From Marinomonas balearica (GTDB taxonomy: Bacteria; Pseudomonadota; Gammaproteobacteria; Pseudomonadales; Marinomonadaceae), in the NCBI RefSeq assembly GCF_004362145.1, contig NZ_SNXC01000011.1, positions 174,438-238,437 of the forward strand: a stretch of DNA of 64,000 nt, in the 5' to 3' direction. Positions 28,438 through 36,922 of the stretch are shown here, piece after piece. A model generated the notes under the pieces. The model was not told where the DNA came from. It was given only the letters and a program-made list of their open reading frames with translations, and searched no databases. Numbering within the stretch: the first letter of the stretch is position 1; each line of letters starts with the position of its first letter. A program made the position numbers and the translations under genes.

Positions 28438-29218
28438 AGCAAGTAGTGTGTCGTTAGCGCTTAATAATAAGAAAATTTTAGACGATATTTCGGTGTCTAT
28501 TACGTCCAATGAATTTGTTGCCGTGATGGGGGCCAATGGCGCGGGGAAATCTTCGCTTTTGTCATTACTCAGTGCAGATCAGACACCAAACGACGGAAGC
28601 ATTAAGTTAAACGATATAGAAATATCGGAATATAAAAAGCGGAAACTCGCGATGTTAAGAGCCGTGATGCCACAGCACAGTACATTAAGCTTTCCATTTA
28701 AAGCGTGGGAAGTGGTTGCCATGGGTAGAACGCCGTTCCCTCAATATACGAGGGAAAAAGAGCGGTCGATCGCACTAGAAATGCTCTCGCTCGTAGACGC
28801 TGCATTGCTCAGTGAACGGGAATTCCCCTCCATGTCAGGAGGCGAAAAACAGCGAGTTCAGCTGGCTCGCGTATTAAATCAGATATTGTCCAGCGAGGAG
28901 AGTGAGCGATACCTGTTTTTAGATGAATGCACATCGAGTTTAGACCCTGCACACCAACATACGGTTTTTAAACTTTTAGCCAAGCTTAAGTCTGAGAAAT
29001 TAGGGATCATCGCCATTGTTCATGACATTAACTTAGCCGCTCAATATTGTGATCGAGTCGTTTTGTTAAAGGAAGGAAAATTGTTTATGGACCGTTCAAC
29101 AGCGGAGGTATTAACGCCTAATATAGTAAAAGAAGCCTATGGATTGAACGCAGTCTCCATAGGGCATCCTGAAGGTCAGTGGAACGTTATCGCTGCCGCA
29201 GTTAATGCGGTGGACTAG
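28430..29218 (+). CDS. hmuV: Haem ABC transporter ATPase (TTG start)
   Basis: An ATPase of 262 residues: Walker A GANGAGKSS (about 34-42), signature MSGGEKQRVQLARVL, Walker B YLFLDECTSSLDP and the switch His in IVHDINLA. Asp-Glu-Cys replaces the usual DEP, as is common in HmuV proteins. No ATG is available at the proper N-terminus; TTG 28430 with GAGG 11 nt upstream gives MIEASSVSLAL, the expected family start. It overlaps hmuU by 8 nt and the convergent GGDEF-EAL gene by 4 nt. Confidence 0.92.
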   Translation: MIEASSVSLALNNKKILDDISVSITSNEFVAVMGANGAGKSSLLSLLSADQTPNDGSIKLNDIEISEYKKRKLAMLRAVMPQHSTLSFPFKAWEVVAMGRTPFPQYTREKERSIALEMLSLVDAALLSEREFPSMSGGEKQRVQLARVLNQILSSEESERYLFLDECTSSLDPAHQHTVFKLLAKLKSEKLGIIAIVHDINLAAQYCDRVVLLKEGKLFMDRSTAEVLTPNIVKEAYGLNAVSIGHPEGQWNVIAAAVNAVD

Positions 29219-31371
29219 CCCATTTTTCTTTGATGAATATCGGAAAAGTGAGAAAAATGGTGTTGCTCGAATTCATCTGGAGGAACGGGATGGCCTAAAA
29301 GGTATCCCTGAACTTCGTCACACCCAAGCGCCGTGATTTTTTCCAATTGTTCTAGGGTCTCAACGCCCTCTGCAATGGTGCTCATCCCCAGCTTTTTTGC
29401 TAACGCGATAATTGCGCTGACGATAGCGAGGTTATTTTTGTCATTGATCATATTTCGAATAAACGATTGATCCACTTTTAATTTATACACAGGCAGTTTT
29501 TGCAAATAGCTCAGTGATGAATAGCCCGTACCAAAATCATCAATGGAGGTTTCTAGCCCAAGTTTATGGAAGGTGTTTATGACATCCGTCGCGCTTTCAG
29601 GGTCATCCATGGCGATGCGCTCAGTCAGCTCAAGCTCTAAAAGCTTAGGAGACACTTGGTGAGCTTGAAGCGTATCGGTAATGAACGGCGCTAAGTTAGG
29701 TTCTTGAAATTGGGCATAAGACAAATTAATCGCGACTTTTAGCGCGGGATACCCTAATTCTTTCCATTGTTGTATTTGTCGAATGGATTCCTTGATTACC
29801 CACTCACCAATCGCAACGATTTGACCGCTGTCTTCAGCAATGGGAATAAACTCAGCAGGAGAAATTTTACCTAAAGACACACTGTTCCATCGTAATAACG
29901 CTTCTGCGGCGACCAACTTTTTATTCGCAAGGCAGAATTGGGGTTGATAGTGAAGCGTGAACTCATCGTTTTCAAGCGCGGAGCGTAAGGCATTTTCAAT
30001 AAGAAGAACTCTAGTGGAGTGCGCTTGCATCTCCTGCGTAAACCTCGCATAGCGATTTCGACCATTATGTTTAGCGCTGTACATTGCCGTGTCTGCTCGC
30101 TTATACAAGGTATCTAAATCTTTTCCGTCTTGGGGATATAAACTGATACCGATAGACGGCGTGACAATAAGCTGATGTTGTTCCAGTTGGTAACGTTCCG
30201 AGAGGGTGGTTCTTACTTGTGTTGCCAATGATTCAGCTTCTGATGCAGACGCGGCTGGGCATAATATGATGAACTCATCGCCACCTTGGCGGACGACGTA
30301 GGAGTCTTGATTAACAACAGACTGCATTCGTTTGGCAGCCGCAACTAACAATTGATCGCCAATTCGATGACCTAACGTATCATTTACATTTTTGAATCGG
30401 TCAAGGTCAACGAAAAGAAGCGCCATTTTAGTGGTTCCTTTGTCGAGACAGTGCTGAAAATAGTCGAATAGCGAGGTTCTGTTAGGAAGCTGTGTTAGTG
30501 AATCGTGCTTAGCAAGCCATTCAACTTGTTGTTGCGTTCTTTTTAATGCATCAATGTCTATTCGGACGCCGAGCATTCGGGATGGTTTTGCGTCTTCTCC
30601 AATTTCCGTCACGGTACAGCGAACGCCAACCCATTTGTATTCGCCATTGGCGTGACGAATTTTGCACTGATAATGATAGGATTTTTGCTCACCATTAAGC
30701 ACACTTTTTATTGCGGCAAGTACGGATTCCCTGTCGTCTGGGTGAACTTTTTCCAACTCTTTTTGCCGATCGGCTAAGCCTTCCACTGGGCTGTATCCTA
30801 GCATCGTAAAGTAGGACGGTGTTGCGAACCACACATCCTTTTCAATATCCCACTCCCAAACCCCAATATTGGTTACTTTGAGGGCCTCGTTCATCCTCGC
30901 GTCGGCCTCTACTAACGCATTTTCTTTCTCTTTAAAATGAGTAACGGGTTGAGCGATATAGATAACCCCTTGAAAAATAGGAGTTGAATGAATGGAGAAA
31001 CATTGTGGCTCTGAGTGATCTTTATCGCTAAACCAAACTTCATACTCGTGGGCAGATTGAACATTGCTTATGTCAATCTGACGGATAAAAGAAGTGAGAG
31101 CTGCGTTTTTTTGTAGTTGGTTAATTGAAACGCCAACGAGTGAATTAACTTTGCTATCGAGTAAACGAGCAAACTCTTGGTTGCAAAATTTGATGGTACC
31201 TTCAAGCGTGGTAATACAAACTGGCGTGTTTGGTATACCGAAGGCACTTTGTAATGAGGGTAAAGATTGAAGCTTGCGATTGTAATGTGTCTTTAGCCAT
31301 AGGCTGATAAAAGCCAGAGCGAGCAATACACTTAAAATATAACCCAATAGAGGAATCCACGATGTCGTCAT
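29215..31371 (-). CDS. PAS-PAS-GGDEF-EAL c-di-GMP protein, membrane-anchored
   Basis: A 718-residue regulator of c-di-GMP level. One N-terminal helix (about 6-26) is followed by a PAS domain (about 40-150), a PAS_3 domain (about 160-275), GGDEF (about 285-450, motif RQGGDEF) and EAL (about 460-710). The EAL part has the full catalytic set: EALLRW, NLSYAQF, ELTER, DDFGTGYSS, KVDQSF and AEGVET, so phosphodiesterase activity is likely; the GGDEF motif is also intact. The stop overlaps the hmuV stop region by 4 nt, tail to tail. No link to haem uptake is implied. Confidence 0.93.
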   Translation of the reverse strand: MTTSWIPLLGYILSVLLALAFISLWLKTHYNRKLQSLPSLQSAFGIPNTPVCITTLEGTIKFCNQEFARLLDSKVNSLVGVSINQLQKNAALTSFIRQIDISNVQSAHEYEVWFSDKDHSEPQCFSIHSTPIFQGVIYIAQPVTHFKEKENALVEADARMNEALKVTNIGVWEWDIEKDVWFATPSYFTMLGYSPVEGLADRQKELEKVHPDDRESVLAAIKSVLNGEQKSYHYQCKIRHANGEYKWVGVRCTVTEIGEDAKPSRMLGVRIDIDALKRTQQQVEWLAKHDSLTQLPNRTSLFDYFQHCLDKGTTKMALLFVDLDRFKNVNDTLGHRIGDQLLVAAAKRMQSVVNQDSYVVRQGGDEFIILCPAASASEAESLATQVRTTLSERYQLEQHQLIVTPSIGISLYPQDGKDLDTLYKRADTAMYSAKHNGRNRYARFTQEMQAHSTRVLLIENALRSALENDEFTLHYQPQFCLANKKLVAAEALLRWNSVSLGKISPAEFIPIAEDSGQIVAIGEWVIKESIRQIQQWKELGYPALKVAINLSYAQFQEPNLAPFITDTLQAHQVSPKLLELELTERIAMDDPESATDVINTFHKLGLETSIDDFGTGYSSLSYLQKLPVYKLKVDQSFIRNMINDKNNLAIVSAIIALAKKLGMSTIAEGVETLEQLEKITALGCDEVQGYLLGHPVPPDEFEQHHFSHFSDIHQRKMG

Positions 31372-31552
31372 ACAGGTGCCTTAATAAAATCTCGTTTACG
31401 GGGCGAAAAAGGTAAGAATCCCTACCTACCTGATGAAAAAAATCTTAGTAATATTTTAATCCTGACTTTTAGTCTAAGGTATTGTGATTGCGTTGAGTAC
31501 CTTTAAATAGGCCGTTTTTGTGAGTTCTAATCGTAAAAAGAGCGTTTTTATG

Positions 31553-31606
31553 TTGTGTTTCTGTGAACAGCGGCCCTAAGTTAGGGCGCTGTTCACAGAA
31601 ACACAA
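31553..31606. repeat. Long, nearly perfect hairpin of 26 bp
   Basis: Arms 31553-31579 and 31581-31606 pair over 26 bp with a single bulged G (31572) and one central base. It lies between the amylosucrase-type gene stop and the GGDEF-EAL gene start, both on the minus strand. No T-run follows on the minus strand, so it is not a textbook terminator. The surrounding 31372-31661 stretch shows no gene. Confidence 0.75.
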
Positions 31607-31661
31607 ACTGTTTTAATAGAGCGAGGAATAACGCAATGAAAACGGCGCAAGCGCCGCTTTC

Positions 31662-33563
31662 TTAACTGACTAACCAGTGAACATTTAAGGGTTCAATGAC
31701 CGTTAAATCATTAAGGTGTATGACTTGATTGGTCAGTAAATCTTTCGCTTGTTCACAGTGAAGGTAACGAGACAAAGGCCCATCCAGAAAAATAGGATGT
31801 TCACTGAAATTCGCAATGGTTAATAACCGTTGGTCGCCCGACTTTCTAATAAAACCAAAAAGATGCTCAGAGTTTAAATGGATTAATTCAAAATCTTCAG
31901 CCGCAAAAATAAGGTTTTCTTGACGAACTTGAATCATGCCACGAATCAGCTTGGCAATCTTTCCTTGAGGTGTTGTCTCGTCCTCAGCGGCAGAAAAATC
32001 GGATGCGGTTAATTTCTTGCGTTGTACCCAGCGGCTGTCGTCTTTTTTATTCGGGTCTTGAAGGTAGCTGCTGTCATTGAGCACGCCTAAATCGTCGCCT
32101 TGATAGAGCAGTGGGATACCTGGCAGGCTAAAGTTAATGCCATTGAGCAATTTCACTCGTTGTAATGCATGATCTAGCAGCAGATCGTTACCCGATTCAA
32201 CCGCGCTTTCAACGCCAGCAAGCGATGCCAGTGTGCCGCAAACTCGACAGTCTCCAGTTGTAGGGTTTTCCTGAAAAGGTACGCCAGCGGCAAAAGAACC
32301 TTCAAATTTGCCAGTATAAAACTGATTAAGGAATAAACGATGGTCGAATCCATCTACGCCAATACGCCCGGATACTTCATCATCCCAAAGCCAACCAATA
32401 TCGTCATGGCAACGAATGTAGTTAATCCATGCGGTATCCTGTGGAATGCTAAAACTGCGCTCCATAGACGAATACAGTAACGGCGTTTTTCGGGTCGCAA
32501 GACTTTCCCACAAAAGTGCCATCGTCAGCGGATTATAAGAAAGCGTACATTCGTCGGAACCGATGTATTTGTTTACTTCATCGGGGTGAACAATGGCTTC
32601 GGATTTGAACACAACTTCCGGTGCCGCGATATCCAAACACGCTTTGAATGCTTTTATCAGATTGTGTGCTTTCGGTAAGTTCTCGCACACCGTCCATTTT
32701 TCTTTCCAAACAAACGCGAGCGCGTCTAATCGTAAGACATCGCAACCGTTTAAAATCAGGTGCAACATCTCTTCAACAACAGCAACAAATACGGCGGGAT
32801 TTTTATAATTGAGATCCCATTGAAACGAATTAAAAGTCGTCCATACATGTTGGTCTAATTTTGGAAGATAGGTAAAGCTTCCACGGCGTATTTGCGGAAA
32901 GATTTCACGCACAGTCTGATTGTATTCGTTTGCTTCATGACCGTTCATTAAGTAGTAATAATCTTGGTATGTCTGGTCGCCATTCTGAGCTTCAACGGCC
33001 CATTTGTGTTCGTCAGAGGTATGGTTAAAGACAAAATCCAATACCATGCGAATGCCATTTTTATGTAACGCGGCAGCGAGCTCTTTCAGATCTTTATTTG
33101 TACCTAAATTTGGCGCAACGGTTCGGTAATCCGAAATCGCATAGCCGCCGTCGCTGTTGCCTTCTGGGGCAAGGTAGAGCGGCATGAGATGCACATAGTT
33201 AACACCCAACTCTTTGAAGTAAGGAACCTTATCGATCAACGATTGTAAATCATCTGCAATTTGATCAACGTAAACCGCAATTCCCACATTTTTATTGGAT
33301 TTAAACCAATTTGGGTCATTCTCTTTTATTTTTGCAGGTCGACGTTTTGTAGAAAAATCGGCGAATGCTTGAAACAGCGTTCTTAGATGAAAATGGAGAT
33401 CGTATCTTTCACCATAGAGAGGGAACAACTGGGTAAAGAGAGGTTCAAATCCTTGTTCAATTCCATTTATAAAGCTGGATTTTTGTTTGGGTTTGAGGTG
33501 ACTTAAATCTAGCTCGTCAGTAATACGTTTTAGCGTTTTTTGAGCTTCAAAAGAGATATTCAT
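31662..33563 (-). CDS. Amylosucrase-type GH13 glycoside hydrolase/transferase
   Basis: A 633-residue alpha-glucan-active enzyme with the N-terminal helical region (1-100) and GH13 barrel typical of amylosucrase and sucrose hydrolases. Conserved regions: DGGYAISDYR, VLDFVFNHTS, DVLRLDALAF with the nucleophile Asp, VFKSEAIV with the acid/base Glu, and YIRCHDDIGW with the transition-state Asp. Amylosucrase makes glucan from sucrose. ATG 33563 gives the normal family length; upstream in-frame codons are probably not used. No sucrose transporter or other glycan genes are nearby, so it is a lone enzyme. Sucrose hydrolysis only is an alternative. Confidence 0.88.
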   Translation of the reverse strand: MNISFEAQKTLKRITDELDLSHLKPKQKSSFINGIEQGFEPLFTQLFPLYGERYDLHFHLRTLFQAFADFSTKRRPAKIKENDPNWFKSNKNVGIAVYVDQIADDLQSLIDKVPYFKELGVNYVHLMPLYLAPEGNSDGGYAISDYRTVAPNLGTNKDLKELAAALHKNGIRMVLDFVFNHTSDEHKWAVEAQNGDQTYQDYYYLMNGHEANEYNQTVREIFPQIRRGSFTYLPKLDQHVWTTFNSFQWDLNYKNPAVFVAVVEEMLHLILNGCDVLRLDALAFVWKEKWTVCENLPKAHNLIKAFKACLDIAAPEVVFKSEAIVHPDEVNKYIGSDECTLSYNPLTMALLWESLATRKTPLLYSSMERSFSIPQDTAWINYIRCHDDIGWLWDDEVSGRIGVDGFDHRLFLNQFYTGKFEGSFAAGVPFQENPTTGDCRVCGTLASLAGVESAVESGNDLLLDHALQRVKLLNGINFSLPGIPLLYQGDDLGVLNDSSYLQDPNKKDDSRWVQRKKLTASDFSAAEDETTPQGKIAKLIRGMIQVRQENLIFAAEDFELIHLNSEHLFGFIRKSGDQRLLTIANFSEHPIFLDGPLSRYLHCEQAKDLLTNQVIHLNDLTVIEPLNVHWLVS

Positions 33564-33819
33564 ACTAAGGACTACCCTACGAACATATATTATTTTTTTT
33601 GTTACATACTGACGAACTAAGGCGAGAATTCGTGACAAGTATAGTTGGGTTATCGATCTGAAGAATGCGTCGTGATCCTTTATCGACACTTACATAGAAT
33701 CAAAGGAGACAGTCTGTACCTATCTTTGACTCTAAAAAGAAAAACTAATGCAGTTAACTGGGTGGGTCAATGAAATATTATTTTAATATTATCTTAATTT
33801 TTTCTTATGCTGAAAGGCA

Positions 33820-34728
33820 CTATTTTTCAAGCTGAAGCTCTTCTAGAAAAGTGTTAAGAATCAGATTGTTTGTGCCGTTTGTCCGAGTCACCGCCGAAAT
33901 TTTGGTGTGGTAGCAAAACGTGTTGGGAGAGAGACTTCTCATTTGCCCATTGTTAACCCAGCCTTGTGCGTAATGATCTGGAAGATAGCCAAGGAACTTT
34001 CCGGTCAAAAGTAAAAACGCAATGCCTTCACGATCTGTAGCGGTTGCTTTTGCATTGAGTGATTGCAGTTTGGTTTTTATGTCTGCTGTTTGTGCGTATG
34101 CAGGCACCACCGCATCATAATCAGACATTTTAATGTCTAACTGTTCTTCTTCCGTACAGTCAAACAAGGGATGTGAATTACTGCAGTACAATTGTGAGCG
34201 CTCATCGTATAACGAATGATAATCCAAACCTGCAATGGCTTTTAGGTTGGGCACAATCCCAATATGGAGGTGCCCGTCAAGCAGGCCACGTTCGATGTCA
34301 GTGGGTGGAATCATACGGATATTGATCGTGATTTCAGAGCCTTTGTCTTTTAACCGCGCAAGCGCATTGGTGACTTTCATGTGGGGCATGGTCACCAAAT
34401 TGTCCGTGATTCCAATATTGAGCTCTCCCTTTAGGTTAGAGTTGAGAGCGTTAACTTGGGTCCGAAAGTTTTCAATAGAAGAAAGCAGTTGAAGCGAATA
34501 ATCGTATACTTTTTGCCCTTCGGTCGTCAGTGAGAAACCTGCTCTACCACGCTGACACAGTTTAAACCCTAGCCTTGTTTCCAAATCAGACATCGCAATA
34601 CTTATGGCTGCGCGAGAAATGCTGAGCTCTACCTCTGCTGCGGCGAACCCGCCACATTCAACAACGGTGCGATAGATTCGAAGTGTTCTGAGGTCGGTAT
34701 CACTAACCTGACCTAAGCTTTTTTTCAT
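33820..34728 (-). CDS. LysR-family regulator
   Basis: This 302-residue protein has an N-terminal HTH at about 10-68 (GGFAAAEVELSISRAAISIAM) and a LysR effector domain at about 97-300. It has no divergent neighbour that would indicate a target: upstream is a small membrane protein gene on the same strand and downstream, 256 nt away, the amylosucrase-type gene. Target and effector unknown. Confidence 0.9.
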   Translation of the reverse strand: MKKSLGQVSDTDLRTLRIYRTVVECGGFAAAEVELSISRAAISIAMSDLETRLGFKLCQRGRAGFSLTTEGQKVYDYSLQLLSSIENFRTQVNALNSNLKGELNIGITDNLVTMPHMKVTNALARLKDKGSEITINIRMIPPTDIERGLLDGHLHIGIVPNLKAIAGLDYHSLYDERSQLYCSNSHPLFDCTEEEQLDIKMSDYDAVVPAYAQTADIKTKLQSLNAKATATDREGIAFLLLTGKFLGYLPDHYAQGWVNNGQMRSLSPNTFCYHTKISAVTRTNGTNNLILNTFLEELQLEK

Positions 34729-34795
34729 GCTTATTCGCCTACTTACAAATGGTTTGTCATTGTAGTTTTAGAAATACATGACGACACAGCCCTCG

Positions 34796-34987
34796 CTATT
34801 CCATGGGCGCGTTTTGGTCAAATGTGTAGAGATACTTCCAAATACAATAAATCGTAAGCCCAACAAAAATGAACCCCCAGAGTGTGTTGCCGTTAACCCA
34901 CTCTAAAATACTCCAACCCGCACAAAAAAGGGTAACAGCGACTCTACGCCAAAGGGGAAGAAAAAACTTATATTCGGATTCGTTCAC
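34796..34987 (-). CDS. Small two-helix membrane protein (GTG start)
   Basis: A 63-residue protein that I do not recognise, with two hydrophobic segments, at about 9-28 (LWRRVAVTLFCAGWSILEWV) and 33-53 (TLWGFIFVGLTIYCIWKYLY). It has regular protein-like composition. The GTG start is supported by AGG about 10 nt upstream. The LysR gene follows 67 nt downstream. Confidence 0.55.
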   Translation of the reverse strand: MNESEYKFFLPLWRRVAVTLFCAGWSILEWVNGNTLWGFIFVGLTIYCIWKYLYTFDQNAPME

Positions 34988-35268
34988 ACTAATTACCTAT
35001 TCTTATTAAAATATTTTGAACAAACGTACACATTGCAGAGAACAAGTTAGAATTTTTGCTCCTCATATGCAACCCATGGTTAGCAATGTGAGCAAATCGT
35101 AATGCTATTTGAGTCATAGTGCTGGAAAGGTGAACGAAACGATAGCGAGTATAGATATCAAAGAAAAAGGGGGCTTTGTTAAGATCGTTAAACGTGCTTG
35201 ATGCGATTAGACTAAAAGTAGGGTACTTATAGATTGCAAAGAAATTAACGATTTGAAGAGAATATAAA

Positions 35269-35345
35269 TGGCCCGCCCTAGAGGATTCGAACCTCCGACC
35301 TCGCCCTCCGGAGGGGCGCGCTCTATCCAGCTGAGCTAAGGGCGG
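35269..35345 (-). tRNA. tRNA-Arg (anticodon CCG)
   Basis: A complete cloverleaf: acceptor CCGCCCT / AGGGCGG with discriminator G and encoded CCA (35269-35271), D-arm GCTC...GAGC, anticodon stem CGCCC / GGGCG around loop CTCCGGA, and T-arm GGAGG-TTCGAAT-CCTCT. Anticodon CCG reads the CGG codon. It is transcribed alone from the promoter at 35363-35391. Confidence 0.98.
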
Positions 35346-35362
35346 TCTTGGATAGGCCGCGA

Positions 35363-35391
35363 ATTATAAGGTGTTGTGAGGCGTTACTCAA
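35363..35391 (-). promoter_or_regulatory. Sigma-70 promoter of tRNA-Arg
   Basis: Read on the minus strand: TTGAGT, a 17-nt spacer and a perfect TATAAT, followed by the GC-rich TCGCGGCC discriminator typical of stringently controlled stable-RNA promoters. It ends 18 nt before the tRNA 5' end. Confidence 0.88.
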
Positions 35392-35457
35392 GCGTTCTTA
35401 TTCTGATGTATTCTGAATTACCCTATTTTGACAAAAATGGATCTTTTGTGGCATTTC

Positions 35458-35472
35458 CCGTTGTGACAACGG
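35458..35472. promoter_or_regulatory. Perfect 15-bp palindrome upstream of the GST gene
   Basis: CCGTTGTGACAACGG is a perfect 7-1-7 palindrome 108 nt upstream of the GST start, behind a TTGACA (35428-35433). A second inverted repeat (ATTGATGA / TCATCAAT, 35509-35536) lies between it and the gene. Either could be an operator; no regulator can be named. Confidence 0.45.
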
Positions 35473-35580
35473 ATTCAAATCCAATTGTGGTTCAATGCTC
35501 GTAATGCCATTGATGATGAGTTTTAATGTCATCAATCGAGCTAACACTCTGTTTAAAATTCTCTCTTAAAGGAAAGCGTC

Positions 35581-36249
35581 ATGATAACTCTTCACCATCT
35601 GGAAAACAGTCGTTCGCAACGCGTTGCCTGGGCGTTAGAGAGTTTAGGCCTTGAATACGAGGTTAAACTCTACAAGCGCGATTCTTCTGCTTCTGCGCCA
35701 GAATCTCTGAAAAAGATCCATGCACTGGGTAAAGCGCCGGTATTGGAAGATGGCGATGTGGTTATTGCGGAGTCCGGTGCGATTTTGGAATACCTTTGTG
35801 ATTGCTACGACGATGAGAATCGTTTGAGCCCTCACTCAATGGAAGACAAATTAAATTATCGATACTGGATGCATTTTGCAGAAGGGTCGTTGATGCCCTT
35901 GTTAGTCATGACGTTGATCTTTAACAAGGTGCCTAAGCAACCAATGCCTTTTTTTGTAAAACCCATTGCGAAAGGGTTGTGTGATAAAATACAGAAAAAT
36001 TTCGTAACCCCTCGTTTGATGCCAATGATTGAATTGATCGAAGATACGCTGTCTCAGCAAACTTGGTTTGTAGGGGAGCGAATGACCGCAGCAGACATGC
36101 AGATGAGCTTTCCTGTTCAAGCGCTTGCGAGAGCAGTAGAAATGGAAAATTACCCTAATATTCAGCGTTTCATCAATCAGATGGAAGACAGCGACAGCTA
36201 TATTAAAGCAAAAGAACGTGTCGGAGCATTTGGCCCCTTAACGTCCTAA
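35581..36249 (+). CDS. Glutathione S-transferase
   Basis: A cytosolic GST of 222 residues. The thioredoxin-fold half (1-80) has the substrate-pocket start NSRSQRVAWALESLGLEYE, cis-Pro region GKAPVL and the glutathione-binding ESGAILEYL; the helical half follows (about 88-210). The catalytic residue is probably Ser9 or Ser11. A good AAAGGAAAG ribosome-binding site precedes the ATG. Substrate unknown. It stands alone. Confidence 0.92.
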   Translation: MITLHHLENSRSQRVAWALESLGLEYEVKLYKRDSSASAPESLKKIHALGKAPVLEDGDVVIAESGAILEYLCDCYDDENRLSPHSMEDKLNYRYWMHFAEGSLMPLLVMTLIFNKVPKQPMPFFVKPIAKGLCDKIQKNFVTPRLMPMIELIEDTLSQQTWFVGERMTAADMQMSFPVQALARAVEMENYPNIQRFINQMEDSDSYIKAKERVGAFGPLTS

Positions 36250-36293
36250 CGTATTTTTAGGTCTTACTAGGTACGCTGTAGCATTCTATAGAC

Positions 36294-36326
36294 AAAAAAA
36301 AGCAGTAAGCGGAAACCGCTTACTGC
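36294..36326 (-). terminator. Rho-independent terminator on the minus strand
   Basis: A perfect 11-bp stem GCAGTAAGCGG / CCGCTTACTGC with 3-nt loop (36302-36326) is followed on the minus strand by eight T (36294-36301). There is no T-run on the plus strand, so it does not serve the GST gene; it ends the candidate small RNA. Confidence 0.93.
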
Positions 36327-36378
36327 CAAAGTCGCTTCTAAGTTTACGTATCAAACAATCGAGAATGAATCTCAATCG
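36294..36378 (-). ncRNA. Candidate Fur-repressed small RNA, about 85 nt
   Basis: A promoter (36385-36413) and a perfect terminator (36294-36326) enclose about 85 nt with no ORF. The predicted RNA starts near 36378. It folds a 5' hairpin (ATTGAGA / TCTCGAT, loop TTCAT), leaves a single-stranded middle (about 36330-36355, including AAACTTAGAAGCGACTTTGG) that could pair with targets, and ends in the terminator hairpin with U8. A Fur-like box at 36412-36430 overlaps the upstream edge of the -35 element, and a second weaker one covers the start site. The layout is that of RyhB and PrrF, iron-sparing RNAs made under iron limitation, but I do not recognise the sequence as either family. Evidence is architectural only. 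Confidence 0.6.
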
Positions 36379-36384
36379 TGATAA

Positions 36385-36413
36385 ATAGTAAGGCATAGTT
36401 TTTAATTAATCAA
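36385..36413 (-). promoter_or_regulatory. Promoter of the candidate small RNA
   Basis: Minus strand: -35 TTGATT (36408-36413), spacer of exactly 17 nt, -10 TACTAT (36385-36390). Start expected near 36378. Confidence 0.7.
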
Positions 36414-36430
36414 TAATAAAAATCATTCTC
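36412..36430. promoter_or_regulatory. Fur-like box
   Basis: AATAATAAAAATCATTCTC matches the 19-bp Fur consensus at 15 positions and overlaps the -35 of the candidate small RNA. A second, weaker match (12 of 19) overlaps the start site at about 36361-36379. Confidence 0.65.
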
Positions 36431-36922
36431 ATATAAGTTTTTTATTGTTTCTTAGATAATTAAGCTTTTCCCAAAAATTCACCCCAAAAAAACAGCTTTC
36501 TAATGAGAGTGGCGGATTGCACTGATAAAAGTGCGTTTCGAGATCCCCGATGAGTGCGGAGATGCGATCCACGTCTTTTTTATGCTTCGTCAAAAATCGC
36601 CGCTGACTCATCAACGCGTGTAGCCCTTCTGATTACCATATTTTAAACATCCGGTGTTTTCTTAATAAACTCGTTCTACTGCTGTGTTTTTGAACACGAA
36701 TTTACGCGGTATGGATTCGCTTTTTTAAGGTGTTTAAATGAGCATTTTGAGGTGCTTTTAGAGGGAGCTATATAAAAATGTAATATTGTTCGGGTCAAAA
36801 TGAAATTGGCTTAGTCGTGTGGTGCTCTAATATTCGGTAAATGCAATTCGTTGGTTTGGTATGCATAAACTCAATGCAGACAACCCAGCTATCTCATTCA
36901 ATAATAATTAGAGAGCAGCAGT
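36431..36922. other. AT-rich region upstream of ligJ, no convincing gene
   Basis: No reliable gene is seen. The stretch must hold the ligJ promoter and probably LysR-type operators, given the two LysR genes of the lig region. I could not fix a specific site. Confidence 0.5.

Noticed and set aside
36429..36614. 61-residue minus-strand ORF upstream of the candidate small RNA
   Set aside because: No good ribosome-binding site, no recognisable family; its 3' end runs into the Fur-like box. Probably chance in AT-rich DNA.
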